Source: a virus. From it: a DNA stretch of 22,358 bases. The notes under the pieces were generated by a model. It did not search any database and was not told where the DNA came from. It saw only the letters and a list, made by a program, of their open reading frames with translations. Position 1 is the first letter of the stretch. The number at the start of each line of letters is the position of its first letter. The translations under genes were made by a program, and so were the position numbers. The stretch spans positions 1 through 22,358 of IMG/VR virus record IMGVR_UViG_3300025467_000079. One strand, written 5' to 3'. This document shows positions 1 through 8,038 of this stretch, in pieces.

Positions 1-31
1 CTTATATAAAACCCACCCCCTTGATGGAACC

Positions 32-661
32 GTGGAGTCTCTATACATTGCGCGCATGGAGCTTATTCCCGACATCGATTCGGATATCCCCGTTCCGCTC
101 AAATCTTCCAAGCACTTGGAGATGTCCCCGGCGGCAGAACTCCGTGCCCGTGCGGAAACTATAAAGATCCTGTCCGATTTAACCGGGACGCCGCTCGTAC
201 CTACGGAAGACGACCAGTCCGCTGCCGAATCCTTGGCGAGGCAAATGATGTCCGATCCAGAAGTAAGACCGGACTTCTCGCGTTATCAGAACTCGACCAT
301 GGCGTTCCTTGCCGGGATGGTCGCGCAGATGAACGTGCAGATCGTGGACGAACTGTCCGAGCTGAAACTGTACGTTGTCAACAAGTTGATCTTCGAAGCG
401 GAGAATGCCCCGGACAGCAAGACCCGTATCACGGCGCTGTCCAAACTGGGCGAGATCGATGGCGTCGACGCCTTCAAGAAGCGCTCAGAAGTCACCGTGC
501 AAGTGAAGCCGATTGAGGAAGTGGAGCGAGAACTCCTGACTGTGCTTAATAATATAGAGTACACAGTCGTAAACACCCCAGCTTCCACAGAGGATGTCGA
601 GGACATCGACTACGAAATTGAGGAGAGTGATGGCGTAGAGAACGATAGTGACGAGTCCTAA
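32..661 (+). CDS. Putative terminase small subunit
   Basis: Acidic 209-residue protein directly upstream of the large terminase and overlapping it by 14 bp, the usual position of the small terminase, which recognises phage DNA and feeds it to the motor. The stretch LGEIDGVDAFKKRSEVTVQV (about residues 143-162), ending in a beta-like segment before a very acidic tail, resembles the C-terminus of phage small terminases, the part expected to contact the large subunit or portal. I see no clear helix-turn-helix at the N-terminus. The start is uncertain: GTG at 32 is used, ATG at 56 is possible but has no ribosome binding site, and the frame stays open to the left edge, so the gene could begin outside the window. 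The function rests mostly on position. Confidence 0.6.
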   Translation: MESLYIARMELIPDIDSDIPVPLKSSKHLEMSPAAELRARAETIKILSDLTGTPLVPTEDDQSAAESLARQMMSDPEVRPDFSRYQNSTMAFLAGMVAQMNVQIVDELSELKLYVVNKLIFEAENAPDSKTRITALSKLGEIDGVDAFKKRSEVTVQVKPIEEVERELLTVLNNIEYTVVNTPASTEDVEDIDYEIEESDGVENDSDES

Positions 662-2192
662 CGCCTCAAATATGTTGAACTCAGGCTTATCACCGTCGGA
701 CATCGCTAAACTCCGCGCTGCCCTACCCCATATGCCGGAAGCGCAAAAGCGCAAAACGGCGGATTTACTGGTCAAATACTACAAAGAGACGGCTAAAACC
801 AAGGGTAAAGACGACTTTTTGACGTTCATTAAGCACGTCTACCCGGGGTATAAAGTAGGCCCTCACCATGCCAAATTAGCACGAATCTTTGAAGAAGTCG
901 CCAACGGGAAGAAAAAACGCGTGATTGTGAACATCGCGCCCCGTCACGGTAAGTCTGAGATGATCTCTTACCTTGCTCCGGCGTGGTTTTTGGGCAAATA
1001 CCCCGAGAAGAAGGTCATCATGTCGTCCCATACGGCAGATTTGGCGGTCAACTTCGGTAGAAGGGTGCGAAATCTCGTCGGATCGGACCTTTATAAAGAC
1101 ATTTTCCCACAGGTTGAGCTTCAAGCGGACTCTAAATCGGCATCACGGTGGGGGACGAACTTCAATGGAGAGTATTTCGCTATCGGTGTGGGCGGCGCTC
1201 TCGCTGGTCGGGGTGCTGATCTATTCATTATTGACGATCCGCACTCTGAGCAGGAGGCTAAGCAGGGCACTTCTCATGTCTTCGAACCGGCGTGGGAGTG
1301 GTTCCAGTCGGGTCCGATCCAACGTTTGATGCCCGGAGGCGCGATCATCGTCGTCATGACGCGGTGGTCGAAGCTCGACCTGACCGGACAGATCATTGAC
1401 CACATGATGCGCAACGACGACTCCGATGAATGGGAGGTCGTCGAGTTCCCTGCCATCCTCAACGACAAGCCGTTGTGGCCTGAGTTCTGGAAGTTGGACG
1501 AACTCCTTGCCAAGAAGGCGTCCATGGACGTGCGCTACTGGCAAGCCCAGTACATGCAGGAGCCGACGAGCGAGGAAGGCGCGCTGATCAAGCGCGAATG
1601 GTGGAACGTGTGGGAGGAAGACACCCCTCCGCAGTGTGACTACCTCATCATGAGTCTTGACGCCGCCCAAGAAGCCAATACACGCGCGGACTACAACGCC
1701 GTGACGATATGGGGGGTGTTCGAGAACCGGACTACGCACACCAAGAACATCGTGCTGCTGAATGCCATCAAGGAACGGATGGAGTATCCGGAGTTGAAAG
1801 AGTTAATATTGGAGCAGTACAAAGAGTGGACGCCTGACAGTTTCATCGTCGAGAAGAAGTCCAACGGCGCGGTGCTCTACCAAGAGATGCGTCGGATGGG
1901 CATACCCATCACAGAGTTCACTCCGGGTAAGGGTCAGGACAAGATCAGCCGCGTGAACGCGGTGTCCGACTTGTTCCGATCTGGGATGGTGTGGGCACCC
2001 GACCGGCGATGGGCACGAGAAGTGATCGAAGAATGCAACGACTTCCCGGCAGGTAAAAATGACGACTTGGTTGATAGTACCACTCTTGCTCTTCTGCGTT
2101 TTCGGCAGGGTGGCTTTATACGTCTACCTTCTGATGAGCCAGAGCCTGTCAAACTGTTCCGATCGACCCGACGAGTAGGAGGATACTACTGA
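648..2192 (+). CDS. terL: Terminase large subunit (packaging ATPase/nuclease)
   Basis: 514-residue motor protein that docks on the portal, pumps DNA into the prohead using ATP, and cuts concatemers. The P-loop is APRHGKS at residues 97-103, Walker B is LFIIDD at 192-197, and the likely coupling motif is TRW at 238-240. The C-terminal RNase H-like nuclease shows D338 in IMSLDAA, E402 in FIVEKKSNG and the D472/D473 pair in AGKNDDLVD, so all expected catalytic acids are present. The length is normal for the family. Start is GTG at 648, overlapping the upstream gene; a later ATG at 672 lacks a ribosome binding site. The stop overlaps the next start as TGATG, implying translational coupling. The assignment is secure; the packaging type (cos, pac or terminal repeats) cannot be told from this. 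Confidence 0.97.
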   Translation: MTSPNASNMLNSGLSPSDIAKLRAALPHMPEAQKRKTADLLVKYYKETAKTKGKDDFLTFIKHVYPGYKVGPHHAKLARIFEEVANGKKKRVIVNIAPRHGKSEMISYLAPAWFLGKYPEKKVIMSSHTADLAVNFGRRVRNLVGSDLYKDIFPQVELQADSKSASRWGTNFNGEYFAIGVGGALAGRGADLFIIDDPHSEQEAKQGTSHVFEPAWEWFQSGPIQRLMPGGAIIVVMTRWSKLDLTGQIIDHMMRNDDSDEWEVVEFPAILNDKPLWPEFWKLDELLAKKASMDVRYWQAQYMQEPTSEEGALIKREWWNVWEEDTPPQCDYLIMSLDAAQEANTRADYNAVTIWGVFENRTTHTKNIVLLNAIKERMEYPELKELILEQYKEWTPDSFIVEKKSNGAVLYQEMRRMGIPITEFTPGKGQDKISRVNAVSDLFRSGMVWAPDRRWAREVIEECNDFPAGKNDDLVDSTTLALLRFRQGGFIRLPSDEPEPVKLFRSTRRVGGYY

Positions 2193-3313
2193 TGGCTAAC
2201 CCGCCTATTGCCCCTAAGAACATTGATACGTTGGGGCCAACCTATGTCGGGGATCCGAAGTATCTCACTCCGGAAGAATTAAACAGCGGGGGTCTTGATC
2301 GATGGGATCCGTACGGAGCGCACAAGCCCCCTGCACTTAAGATCTACAAGATGGACTACAAGACGGGTAAGCCTGAGACCTTACCCCATGTGTTCACGCC
2401 GAACTACCAAGACTACTACGACGCCGCACAGGCGAAGTACGGGCCTAATAAGTGGCGCGACCATGTGTCGAACATCCACGAACCTATAAGCCGCCCGATG
2501 CTGAACGCGTTGTACACCGCGCAGCAAAACGGTCTGAAGATTAAACCCGAAGACGTGATGACCTTGATCGCACAGGAAGGTCGCGGCGATCTGGGCGGGA
2601 ACGACTTTGACATTCAGCGTTCGTATCCGAACAACAAACCCGCTCAAGCCCTGTACCAGAAGGTAATGGATTACGGGCACGACTCCGAACATGCGGGTAC
2701 CGCAGCGCTCATGCTGGCTAAGCAGATGGACGCGGATCGTTTAAACGTCCCGTTCGGCGCGGCGTGGAACGGCACGGGGGAGTCCGTTAAGAATCCGACG
2801 TACCTCAAGAAGGGTGTGTCGCACACGGGGTTTGATTACGCCCGTGAGATGGACATGAACAAGGACATCATCAACGACCCGCGTAACGCACCCGCGCTGA
2901 ACTATATCCGGCAGCAGATGTCCCCTCCGCCGTCGATCAACGAGATCAATCAGGCGGAGTATCAGCGGCGGTTGCAAGCCCGAGAGAAAGAAAAGCAAGC
3001 GTATATCGCCCAGAATGCGTCGCAGTATACGGACCCCACGAAGGATCGGAACCGGCTCGGGGCTACGGATATGCCGTGGTTGAACGCAGGACTGCACGGT
3101 CTGGCGAATCTTGTCCATGGCAACTCGCCGTTCCACGGTTGGGACGATCAGCAAGTGCGCGACCATTATGCGGACGAATACGATGCGAATTCGACCAAGC
3201 GTGTTGTTGCCCCTCCGCAATACGACACGACACAATCGCAGCAGCCGGTCTATCAGGCCACTGTTGCTTACCCTGAAAACTACCGCGCTGGCGGTCGAGT
3301 AAGGATGATCTAA
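2192..3313 (+). CDS. Conserved phage protein with lysozyme-like core
   Basis: 373-residue protein between the terminase and portal. Residues about 100-225 look like a helical lysozyme/transglycosylase-type core: LIAQEGRGDLGGN at 125-137 has a candidate catalytic Glu129, followed by a helix (AALMLAKQMDADRLN) and FGAAWNGTG at 188-196. I recall similar QEGR...WNGTG proteins in uncultivated phages, usually without a function. If correct, the role would be local peptidoglycan cleavage at entry, with the protein carried in the virion. No signal peptide or membrane segment is seen. The C-terminus is low complexity and ends in YRAGGRVRMI, one of the two-glycine motifs that recur in this genome. Start ATG at 2192 overlaps the terL stop. 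The gene is certain; the enzymatic role is a guess. Confidence 0.85.
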   Translation: MANPPIAPKNIDTLGPTYVGDPKYLTPEELNSGGLDRWDPYGAHKPPALKIYKMDYKTGKPETLPHVFTPNYQDYYDAAQAKYGPNKWRDHVSNIHEPISRPMLNALYTAQQNGLKIKPEDVMTLIAQEGRGDLGGNDFDIQRSYPNNKPAQALYQKVMDYGHDSEHAGTAALMLAKQMDADRLNVPFGAAWNGTGESVKNPTYLKKGVSHTGFDYAREMDMNKDIINDPRNAPALNYIRQQMSPPPSINEINQAEYQRRLQAREKEKQAYIAQNASQYTDPTKDRNRLGATDMPWLNAGLHGLANLVHGNSPFHGWDDQQVRDHYADEYDANSTKRVVAPPQYDTTQSQQPVYQATVAYPENYRAGGRVRMI

Positions 3314-3375
3314 TGGCTGACACATATAAGATGGGGTCCATCTCACCGATTGAACCGACGCACGACTCACGATAG
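3313..3375 (+). CDS. Possible 20-codon mini-gene before portal
   Basis: Start ATG overlaps the preceding stop as TAATG, with AAGGATG just upstream that could serve as a ribosome binding site. It encodes MADTYKMGSISPIEPTHDSR and stops at 3373-3375, so close to the portal ribosome binding site (AGGAAAA at about 3375) that a ribosome ending here would be delivered to the portal start at 3385. It may be a real micropeptide or only a coupling leader. The coding evidence is weak: position, overlap geometry and an uninterrupted frame. No family is recognised. Confidence 0.35.
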   Translation: MADTYKMGSISPIEPTHDSR

Positions 3376-3384
3376 GAAAATACT

Positions 3385-6069
3385 ATGAGCATCGACAAGT
3401 CCTTGTACGCGGCCCCGCAAGGGCTTGGCTCTCTGAATCAAGAACCGATTGAAGTGGAGATCGAAGATCCGGAGGCGGTACACATCTCCGGCCCGGGCTT
3501 TGAGATGCACATGGAGCACCATGTCCCGGCGTTCGATGCCAACCTCGCCGAGGAAATGGACGAGCGCGCCCTCATGTCGTTGGGCTACGAGTTGCTCGGT
3601 GACATCGATGAGGACATGGCGAGCCGCAAAGATTGGCTCGACACCTACGTCAAAGGGCTTCAGCTCTTAGGTCTCAAATACGAAGAGCGGACGGAGCCGT
3701 GGCCCGGAGCCTGTGGTGTCTACCACCCACTCTTATTAGAGGCTGCGGTCAAGTTCCAAGCTGAGATGATCATGGAGACGTTCCCCGCCGCAGGGCCGGT
3801 GCGAACCAAGATCATAGGCAAGGAGACCCCGGAGAAGAAGCAAGCCGCGACTCGCGTTCAGGAAGACATGAACTATGAGTTGACCGAGGTCATGCAGGAG
3901 TACCGTCCCGAGCACGAACGCCTCCTCTTGAGTATGGCGATCGCGGGCAACGCGTTCAAGAAGATCTACTTCGACCCATCGCTGAACCGCCAGATTGCGC
4001 CCATGATTCCGGCGGAGGACGTCATCGTCCCGTACGGCGCGGCGAACTTAGAGTCGGCGGAGCGCGTCACGCACCGGATGCGGAAGACCAAGAACGAGTT
4101 GCGCAAATTGCAGGTCGCGGGGTTCTACCGCGATGTGGACTTGGGCGAACCGATGCGCATCATGGACGAGGTCGAGAAACGTAAAGCGGAGCAGCAGGGC
4201 TTCAGCGCGTCGATGGACGACCGCTTCCAGATCCTCGAAGTGCATTGCTACCTCGACTTGCCCGGGTATGAGGACGAAGACGGCATCAAATTGCCGTATG
4301 TCGTGACCATTGAGAAGGGTACGGCGACGGTTCTGGCGATTCGCCGCAATTGGTTGGAGGACGACAAACTCAAACTGCGCCGTCAGCACTTCGTCCACTA
4401 CGGATACATCCCGGGCTTCGGCTTCTATTACTTCGGCTTGATCCACCTGATCGGTGGGCACACCAAGGCCGCGACCTCCCTCATCCGTCAGTTGATCGAT
4501 GCGGGCACCCTATCGAACCTTCCCGGTGGCTTAAAGGCCCGGGGTATGCGCGTCAAGGGGGACGATACCCCCATTGCACCCGGAGAATTCCGTGATGTCG
4601 ATCTTCCCAGCGGCGCTATACGCGACAATATCCTTCCGCTTCCGTACAAGGAGCCATCGCAAGTTCTGATGGCGCTGATGGACAAGGTGGTGGCTGACGG
4701 TCGTCAGTTTGCGGCCTCGTCAGAACTCAACGTGTCCGATATGTCGTCACAGGCTCCGGTCGGCACGACGCTCGCCATTCTTGAACGCGTGATGAAGGTC
4801 ATCAGCGCCGTTCAGGCCCGTATTCACTACGCCATGAAGCAGGAGTTCAAACTGCTCGCGGCGATCATTCGGGACAACACCCCGGAGGATTACGACTATG
4901 AGCCAGAGATTGGCGACGCTTCTGCAAAGCGTTCTGATTACGACTGCGTTGACGTACTACCTGTATCTGACCCTAACGCCTCCACTATGGCGCAAAGAGT
5001 GGTTCAGTATCAGGCAGTTATGCAGTTGGCTCAGCAAGCGCCTCAGATCTATGATCTCCCGTTTCTTCACCGGCAGATGATCGAAGTTCTGGGCATCAAG
5101 AACGCCCAGAAGATCGTGCCGTTGGCGGAAGATGCCAAGCCGATGGATCCTGTGTCCGAGAACATGGCGATCATGAACGGCAAGCCCGTCAAGGCGTTCA
5201 TGTACCAAGACCACGCGTCGCACCTCGCCGTCCACATGGCGGCGATGCAGGATCCGATGATCATGCAGGTCATCGGTCAGAATCCGAAAGCGCAGGGGAT
5301 CATGGCAGCGGGTGCCGCGCACGTCATGGAGCACGTCGCCATGAAGTATCGGCAGGAGATTGAGAAGCAGTTGGGCGTACCACTTCCGCCGCCGCCGGAG
5401 GCCGCACTGGCGGGCAGTGGCGAGGGCGATGATGACTTGGGGTACTTGCCGCCGCAAGCGGAGTCCGAGTTGTCGTCTCTGTTGGCGCAAGCGGCCCAGA
5501 AGCTGCAAGCTCAGAATCAGCAAGCGGCGCAACAGCAACAGGCTCAGCAACAGCAGCAGGATCCGCTCATCCAGATGCAGCAGCAAGAGTTGCAGATCAA
5601 GCAGCAGCAGGTTCAGGTGGCGATGCAGGAAGTGCAGATCAAGGCGCAGCAAGCACAGGCAGCGGCTCAGATCGCGCAGGAAGAACAGCAGCGCAAGATC
5701 AAGAAGGACATGATGGATGCGGCGGCTCGGGCCGACGAGTTGAAGTTAAAGGAGATGGAACTCCAGACGATGGTGCAGTTGGAAGGCGTGAAGATCGGCG
5801 CGGACATTCAGCACCGCAAGATCGCTCACATGACCAGTACGGCACAGGCTGTGGACAAGCACCAACTGGAGCAGTCGAAGCACCTCGTGGACGCTGCGCA
5901 CCGCGCAGACACGCACGATCTCAATACATCAAAGCATCTACACGACGTCGTCAAGACGGGTGTGGATACGGCGCACAAGAAGGCTCAGCACAAACTGGAC
6001 GTCGCTCAAATGCAGAACGACGCACAGCAAACGGACGATCAACCAAGTGAAGACGGGGGTAGTGAATGA
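3385..6069 (+). CDS. Portal protein
   Basis: 894-residue portal, the dodecameric ring at one capsid vertex through which DNA enters and leaves and on which the terminase and tail adaptors dock. The N-terminal two thirds resemble large podovirus-type portals: WPGACGVYHPLLLEAAVKFQ at residues 106-125, an LLSMAIAGNAFKKIYFD segment at about 181-197, and PAEDVIVPYGAA at 209-220. From about residue 690 the chain becomes a long Gln/Ala-rich helix with many Gln runs, then a Lys/His-rich helical tail, recalling the C-terminal barrel of P22-type portals that extends into the capsid. At 894 residues it is longer than the P22 portal. Ribosome binding site AGGAAAA precedes ATG 3385. The stop overlaps the next start as ATGA. 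Confidence 0.93.
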   Translation: MSIDKSLYAAPQGLGSLNQEPIEVEIEDPEAVHISGPGFEMHMEHHVPAFDANLAEEMDERALMSLGYELLGDIDEDMASRKDWLDTYVKGLQLLGLKYEERTEPWPGACGVYHPLLLEAAVKFQAEMIMETFPAAGPVRTKIIGKETPEKKQAATRVQEDMNYELTEVMQEYRPEHERLLLSMAIAGNAFKKIYFDPSLNRQIAPMIPAEDVIVPYGAANLESAERVTHRMRKTKNELRKLQVAGFYRDVDLGEPMRIMDEVEKRKAEQQGFSASMDDRFQILEVHCYLDLPGYEDEDGIKLPYVVTIEKGTATVLAIRRNWLEDDKLKLRRQHFVHYGYIPGFGFYYFGLIHLIGGHTKAATSLIRQLIDAGTLSNLPGGLKARGMRVKGDDTPIAPGEFRDVDLPSGAIRDNILPLPYKEPSQVLMALMDKVVADGRQFAASSELNVSDMSSQAPVGTTLAILERVMKVISAVQARIHYAMKQEFKLLAAIIRDNTPEDYDYEPEIGDASAKRSDYDCVDVLPVSDPNASTMAQRVVQYQAVMQLAQQAPQIYDLPFLHRQMIEVLGIKNAQKIVPLAEDAKPMDPVSENMAIMNGKPVKAFMYQDHASHLAVHMAAMQDPMIMQVIGQNPKAQGIMAAGAAHVMEHVAMKYRQEIEKQLGVPLPPPPEAALAGSGEGDDDLGYLPPQAESELSSLLAQAAQKLQAQNQQAAQQQQAQQQQQDPLIQMQQQELQIKQQQVQVAMQEVQIKAQQAQAAAQIAQEEQQRKIKKDMMDAAARADELKLKEMELQTMVQLEGVKIGADIQHRKIAHMTSTAQAVDKHQLEQSKHLVDAAHRADTHDLNTSKHLHDVVKTGVDTAHKKAQHKLDVAQMQNDAQQTDDQPSEDGGSE

Positions 6070-6272
6070 GTGCAGATACCGCTGCGGAGTTTCTCATCAA
6101 GAAATTCCAGAAAGAGCGCGAACGAATTGTAGGACACGTCTTAAAGGGCGTGTCATTTGAACAGGAATACTACCGGTCACTCGGTCTTATTCAGGGGTTC
6201 GACTACGCAGTTGAGTTGATTAAAAACACGGCCCAAAAGGTCGCAAACGACGAGGAGTTAGACGATGAGTGA
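6066..6272 (+). CDS. Small acidic protein of unknown function
   Basis: 68 residues, coupled to the portal by an ATGA overlap and overlapping the co-chaperonin-like gene by 8 bp. It is predicted nearly all helical: AAEFLIKKFQKERERIVGHV near the N-terminus, then EYYRSLGLIQGFDYAVELIKN, ending in acidic EELDDE. No Cys, membrane segment or recognised domain. Its place between portal and capsid assembly genes suggests a head-assembly accessory or minor virion role. Conserved small helical proteins often sit here in related phages, but I cannot name this one. Confidence 0.8.
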   Translation: MSADTAAEFLIKKFQKERERIVGHVLKGVSFEQEYYRSLGLIQGFDYAVELIKNTAQKVANDEELDDE

Positions 6273-6651
6273 CATCAATGTCGATAAGACATTGTCCGAA
6301 GCCGAGCGCAAGGCAAAGCAGCTACCCGATCCTGTCGGGTTCAAGTTGCTGTGCATGGTGCCCAAGGTAGAGGAAGAGTTCGGCGGCACGGGGATCATCA
6401 AGTCCTCGGAGTCCGTCAAAGTCGAAGAGCAGACGACCATCGTCTTGTTCGTCGCAAAGGTCGGGCCGGATGCTTACAAAGATCCGACTCGGTTTCCATC
6501 GGGGCCGTGGTGCAAGGTGGGGGACTTCGTGGTCGTCCGCGCCTACAGCGGTACTCGCATCAAGATTCACGGTACCGAATGGCGGATCATCAACGACGAT
6601 TCCGTTGACGGCACTGTGGAAGATCCACGCGGCATTGGGAGGGCAGGATAA
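6265..6651 (+). CDS. GroES-like co-chaperonin
   Basis: 128-residue protein matching the chaperonin-10 fold. GFKLLCMVPKVEEE (residues 25-38) corresponds to the first strand of GroES. FGGTGIIKSSESVKVEEQTT (39-58) corresponds to the mobile loop that docks on GroEL. AKVGPDAY (64-71), CKVGDFVVVRAYSGTRIKIH (83-102) and WRIINDDSVDGTVED (106-120) follow the GroES order of GPG turn, VKVGD, GTEVKIDG and the final ILAVIE strand. Phage co-chaperonins such as T4 gp31 replace host GroES so that the capsid protein folds in the GroEL cage. Its place between portal and scaffold fits that role. No GroEL-like gene is present, so host GroEL would be the partner. Whether the loop binds GroEL, rather than the fold being reused structurally, is not settled by sequence. 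Confidence 0.82.
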   Translation: MSDINVDKTLSEAERKAKQLPDPVGFKLLCMVPKVEEEFGGTGIIKSSESVKVEEQTTIVLFVAKVGPDAYKDPTRFPSGPWCKVGDFVVVRAYSGTRIKIHGTEWRIINDDSVDGTVEDPRGIGRAG

Positions 6652-7568
6652 TGGCAGAGCAAAACCAAGAGCTTGAAGCTGAAGACTTCAAGGTAGACAT
6701 CGAAGACGACACTCCGGTAGAGGACCGTAATAAGGCTCCGATGCCCAAGGAAGTGGTCGAGGAAATTGAGAAGGATGACCTTGAGGAATACTCCGAAAAG
6801 GTTCAGACCCGTATCAAGCAGATGAAGAAGGTCTACCACGATGAGCGTCGGGCTAAAGAAGCCGCCGCTCGGGAACGTGAGGAGGCTCTTCGCTTTGCTC
6901 AGCAAGCATACGAAGAAAATAAGCTGCTAAGACAACGACTTAGCGCAGGTGAGAAGATTTTCGCCTCAGAGACGACCAAGGCGGCTACCACGGAAGTGGA
7001 ACGCGCCCGTGAACGACTCAAGGCGGCGGTGGATGCGCAGGACTCCGGGGCGATCGCAGAAGCGCAGGAAGCGCTCATGGACGCCAAGGCGAAACTTAAA
7101 GAGTTTCAACAGTTTCGGCCCTCTTTACAAGAACCGGAACACGGTGTACAACAGCAACCACAGGCTCAGCCTCAGACCGTTCAGCAGCCGCAGGTGGACC
7201 CAAAAGCCCTTGCATGGCAGAAGCAGAACCCATGGTTTGGGGCAGACGAGGAGATGACTGCCCTCGCTTTGGGTTTGCACGAAAAACTGGTCCGGTCGGG
7301 TGTAAATTCGAGCAGCGACGATTACTACCGCCGAGTCGATGAGACGATGAAAAAACGATTCCCCGAGTACTTCGAGGAATTGCAACCCACGGAAGAGCCT
7401 GAAAAGCCCGTCCGCAAGACCAGCACTGTTGTGGCTCCTGCTACACGGTCCTCTGCACCCCGACAAATCCGAATCACGGCCTCTCAGGCTGCAATTGCTA
7501 AACGATTAGGGATTAGTCCGGAGCATTACGCCCGTGAAGTCTTGAAACTGGAGAATAACAATGGCTGA
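6651..7568 (+). CDS. Putative capsid scaffolding protein
   Basis: 305-residue, highly charged, mostly helical protein upstream of the major capsid gene, where the internal scaffold that guides shell assembly and then leaves is expected. The N-terminus (1-48) is strongly acidic. Residues 45-155 have coiled-coil character (VQTRIKQMKKVYHDERRAKE, later VERARERLKAAVDAQDSGAI). A Gln/Pro-rich linker spans 160-185. A second helical part contains QKQNPWFGADEEMTALALGL (190-209). A basic C-terminal helix, ITASQAAIAKRLGISPEHYA (275-294), is a good candidate for the capsid-binding end, as in other scaffolds. No protease domain is visible. The start overlaps the previous stop (TAATG). Composition and position carry the call; no catalytic motif is expected. 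Confidence 0.75.
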   Translation: MAEQNQELEAEDFKVDIEDDTPVEDRNKAPMPKEVVEEIEKDDLEEYSEKVQTRIKQMKKVYHDERRAKEAAAREREEALRFAQQAYEENKLLRQRLSAGEKIFASETTKAATTEVERARERLKAAVDAQDSGAIAEAQEALMDAKAKLKEFQQFRPSLQEPEHGVQQQPQAQPQTVQQPQVDPKALAWQKQNPWFGADEEMTALALGLHEKLVRSGVNSSSDDYYRRVDETMKKRFPEYFEELQPTEEPEKPVRKTSTVVAPATRSSAPRQIRITASQAAIAKRLGISPEHYAREVLKLENNNG

Positions 7569-8022
7569 AAATCGTCTGACTCGTACCTTAGAAGATCGTG
7601 AAGCGTCCAAGCGTCCGATGACTTGGCGTCCTGCGTCGATCCTACCTGAACCCAATCCCGTTCCCGGCTGGGCTTTTAAGTACATCCGTATGAGCGTGAT
7701 GGGGCAGAACGATCCGACCAACGTATCTAAGATGTTCCGTGAAGGTTGGGAGCCTGTGAAGGCTGCTGAAGTTCCGGAGATCATGCACCAGCGAGACAAC
7801 AACCCCAACAGCCGGTATCCGGATGGTGTGGAGATTGGTGGACTGCTGCTCTGCAAAGCCCCCACTGAATTGGTTGAGTCCCGTAGGCAGCACTTTCAGG
7901 ACTTGGCGCAACGTCAGTTGGAGGCCGTCGATAACAATATGTTGTCTCAAAAGGACCGTCGGTCGAACATGGATATGTTCACCGAGAGAAAGTCTCAGGT
8001 CTCTTTTGGGCGTGGCAAATAA
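7561..8022 (+). CDS. Conserved phage protein of unknown function
   Basis: 153 residues. The start overlaps the scaffold gene by 8 bp, with GGAG upstream. It has a compact core with PGWAFKYIRMSV, FREGWEPVKAAEVPE and DGVEIGGLLLCKAPTELVES, then a helix (ESRRQHFQDLAQRQLEAVDN) and a basic tail ending SFGRGK. I recognise this pattern as common just upstream of the capsid gene in uncultivated phages, with no known function. The link to the scaffold and capsid genes suggests a head component or assembly factor. No membrane segment or signal peptide. Confidence 0.85.
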   Translation: MAENRLTRTLEDREASKRPMTWRPASILPEPNPVPGWAFKYIRMSVMGQNDPTNVSKMFREGWEPVKAAEVPEIMHQRDNNPNSRYPDGVEIGGLLLCKAPTELVESRRQHFQDLAQRQLEAVDNNMLSQKDRRSNMDMFTERKSQVSFGRGK

Positions 8023-8038
8023 CTTTTAGGAGTCTTCA

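Noticed and set aside
4957-5652. Reverse-strand open frame rich in Leu opposite the portal C-terminus
   Set aside because: The Leu runs are the complement of CAG/CAA glutamine codons; no independent gene signals.
5500-5680. CAG/CAA-rich tract as a simple-sequence repeat
   Set aside because: The repeats are irregular at DNA level and explained by a Gln-rich coiled coil in a continuous portal frame.
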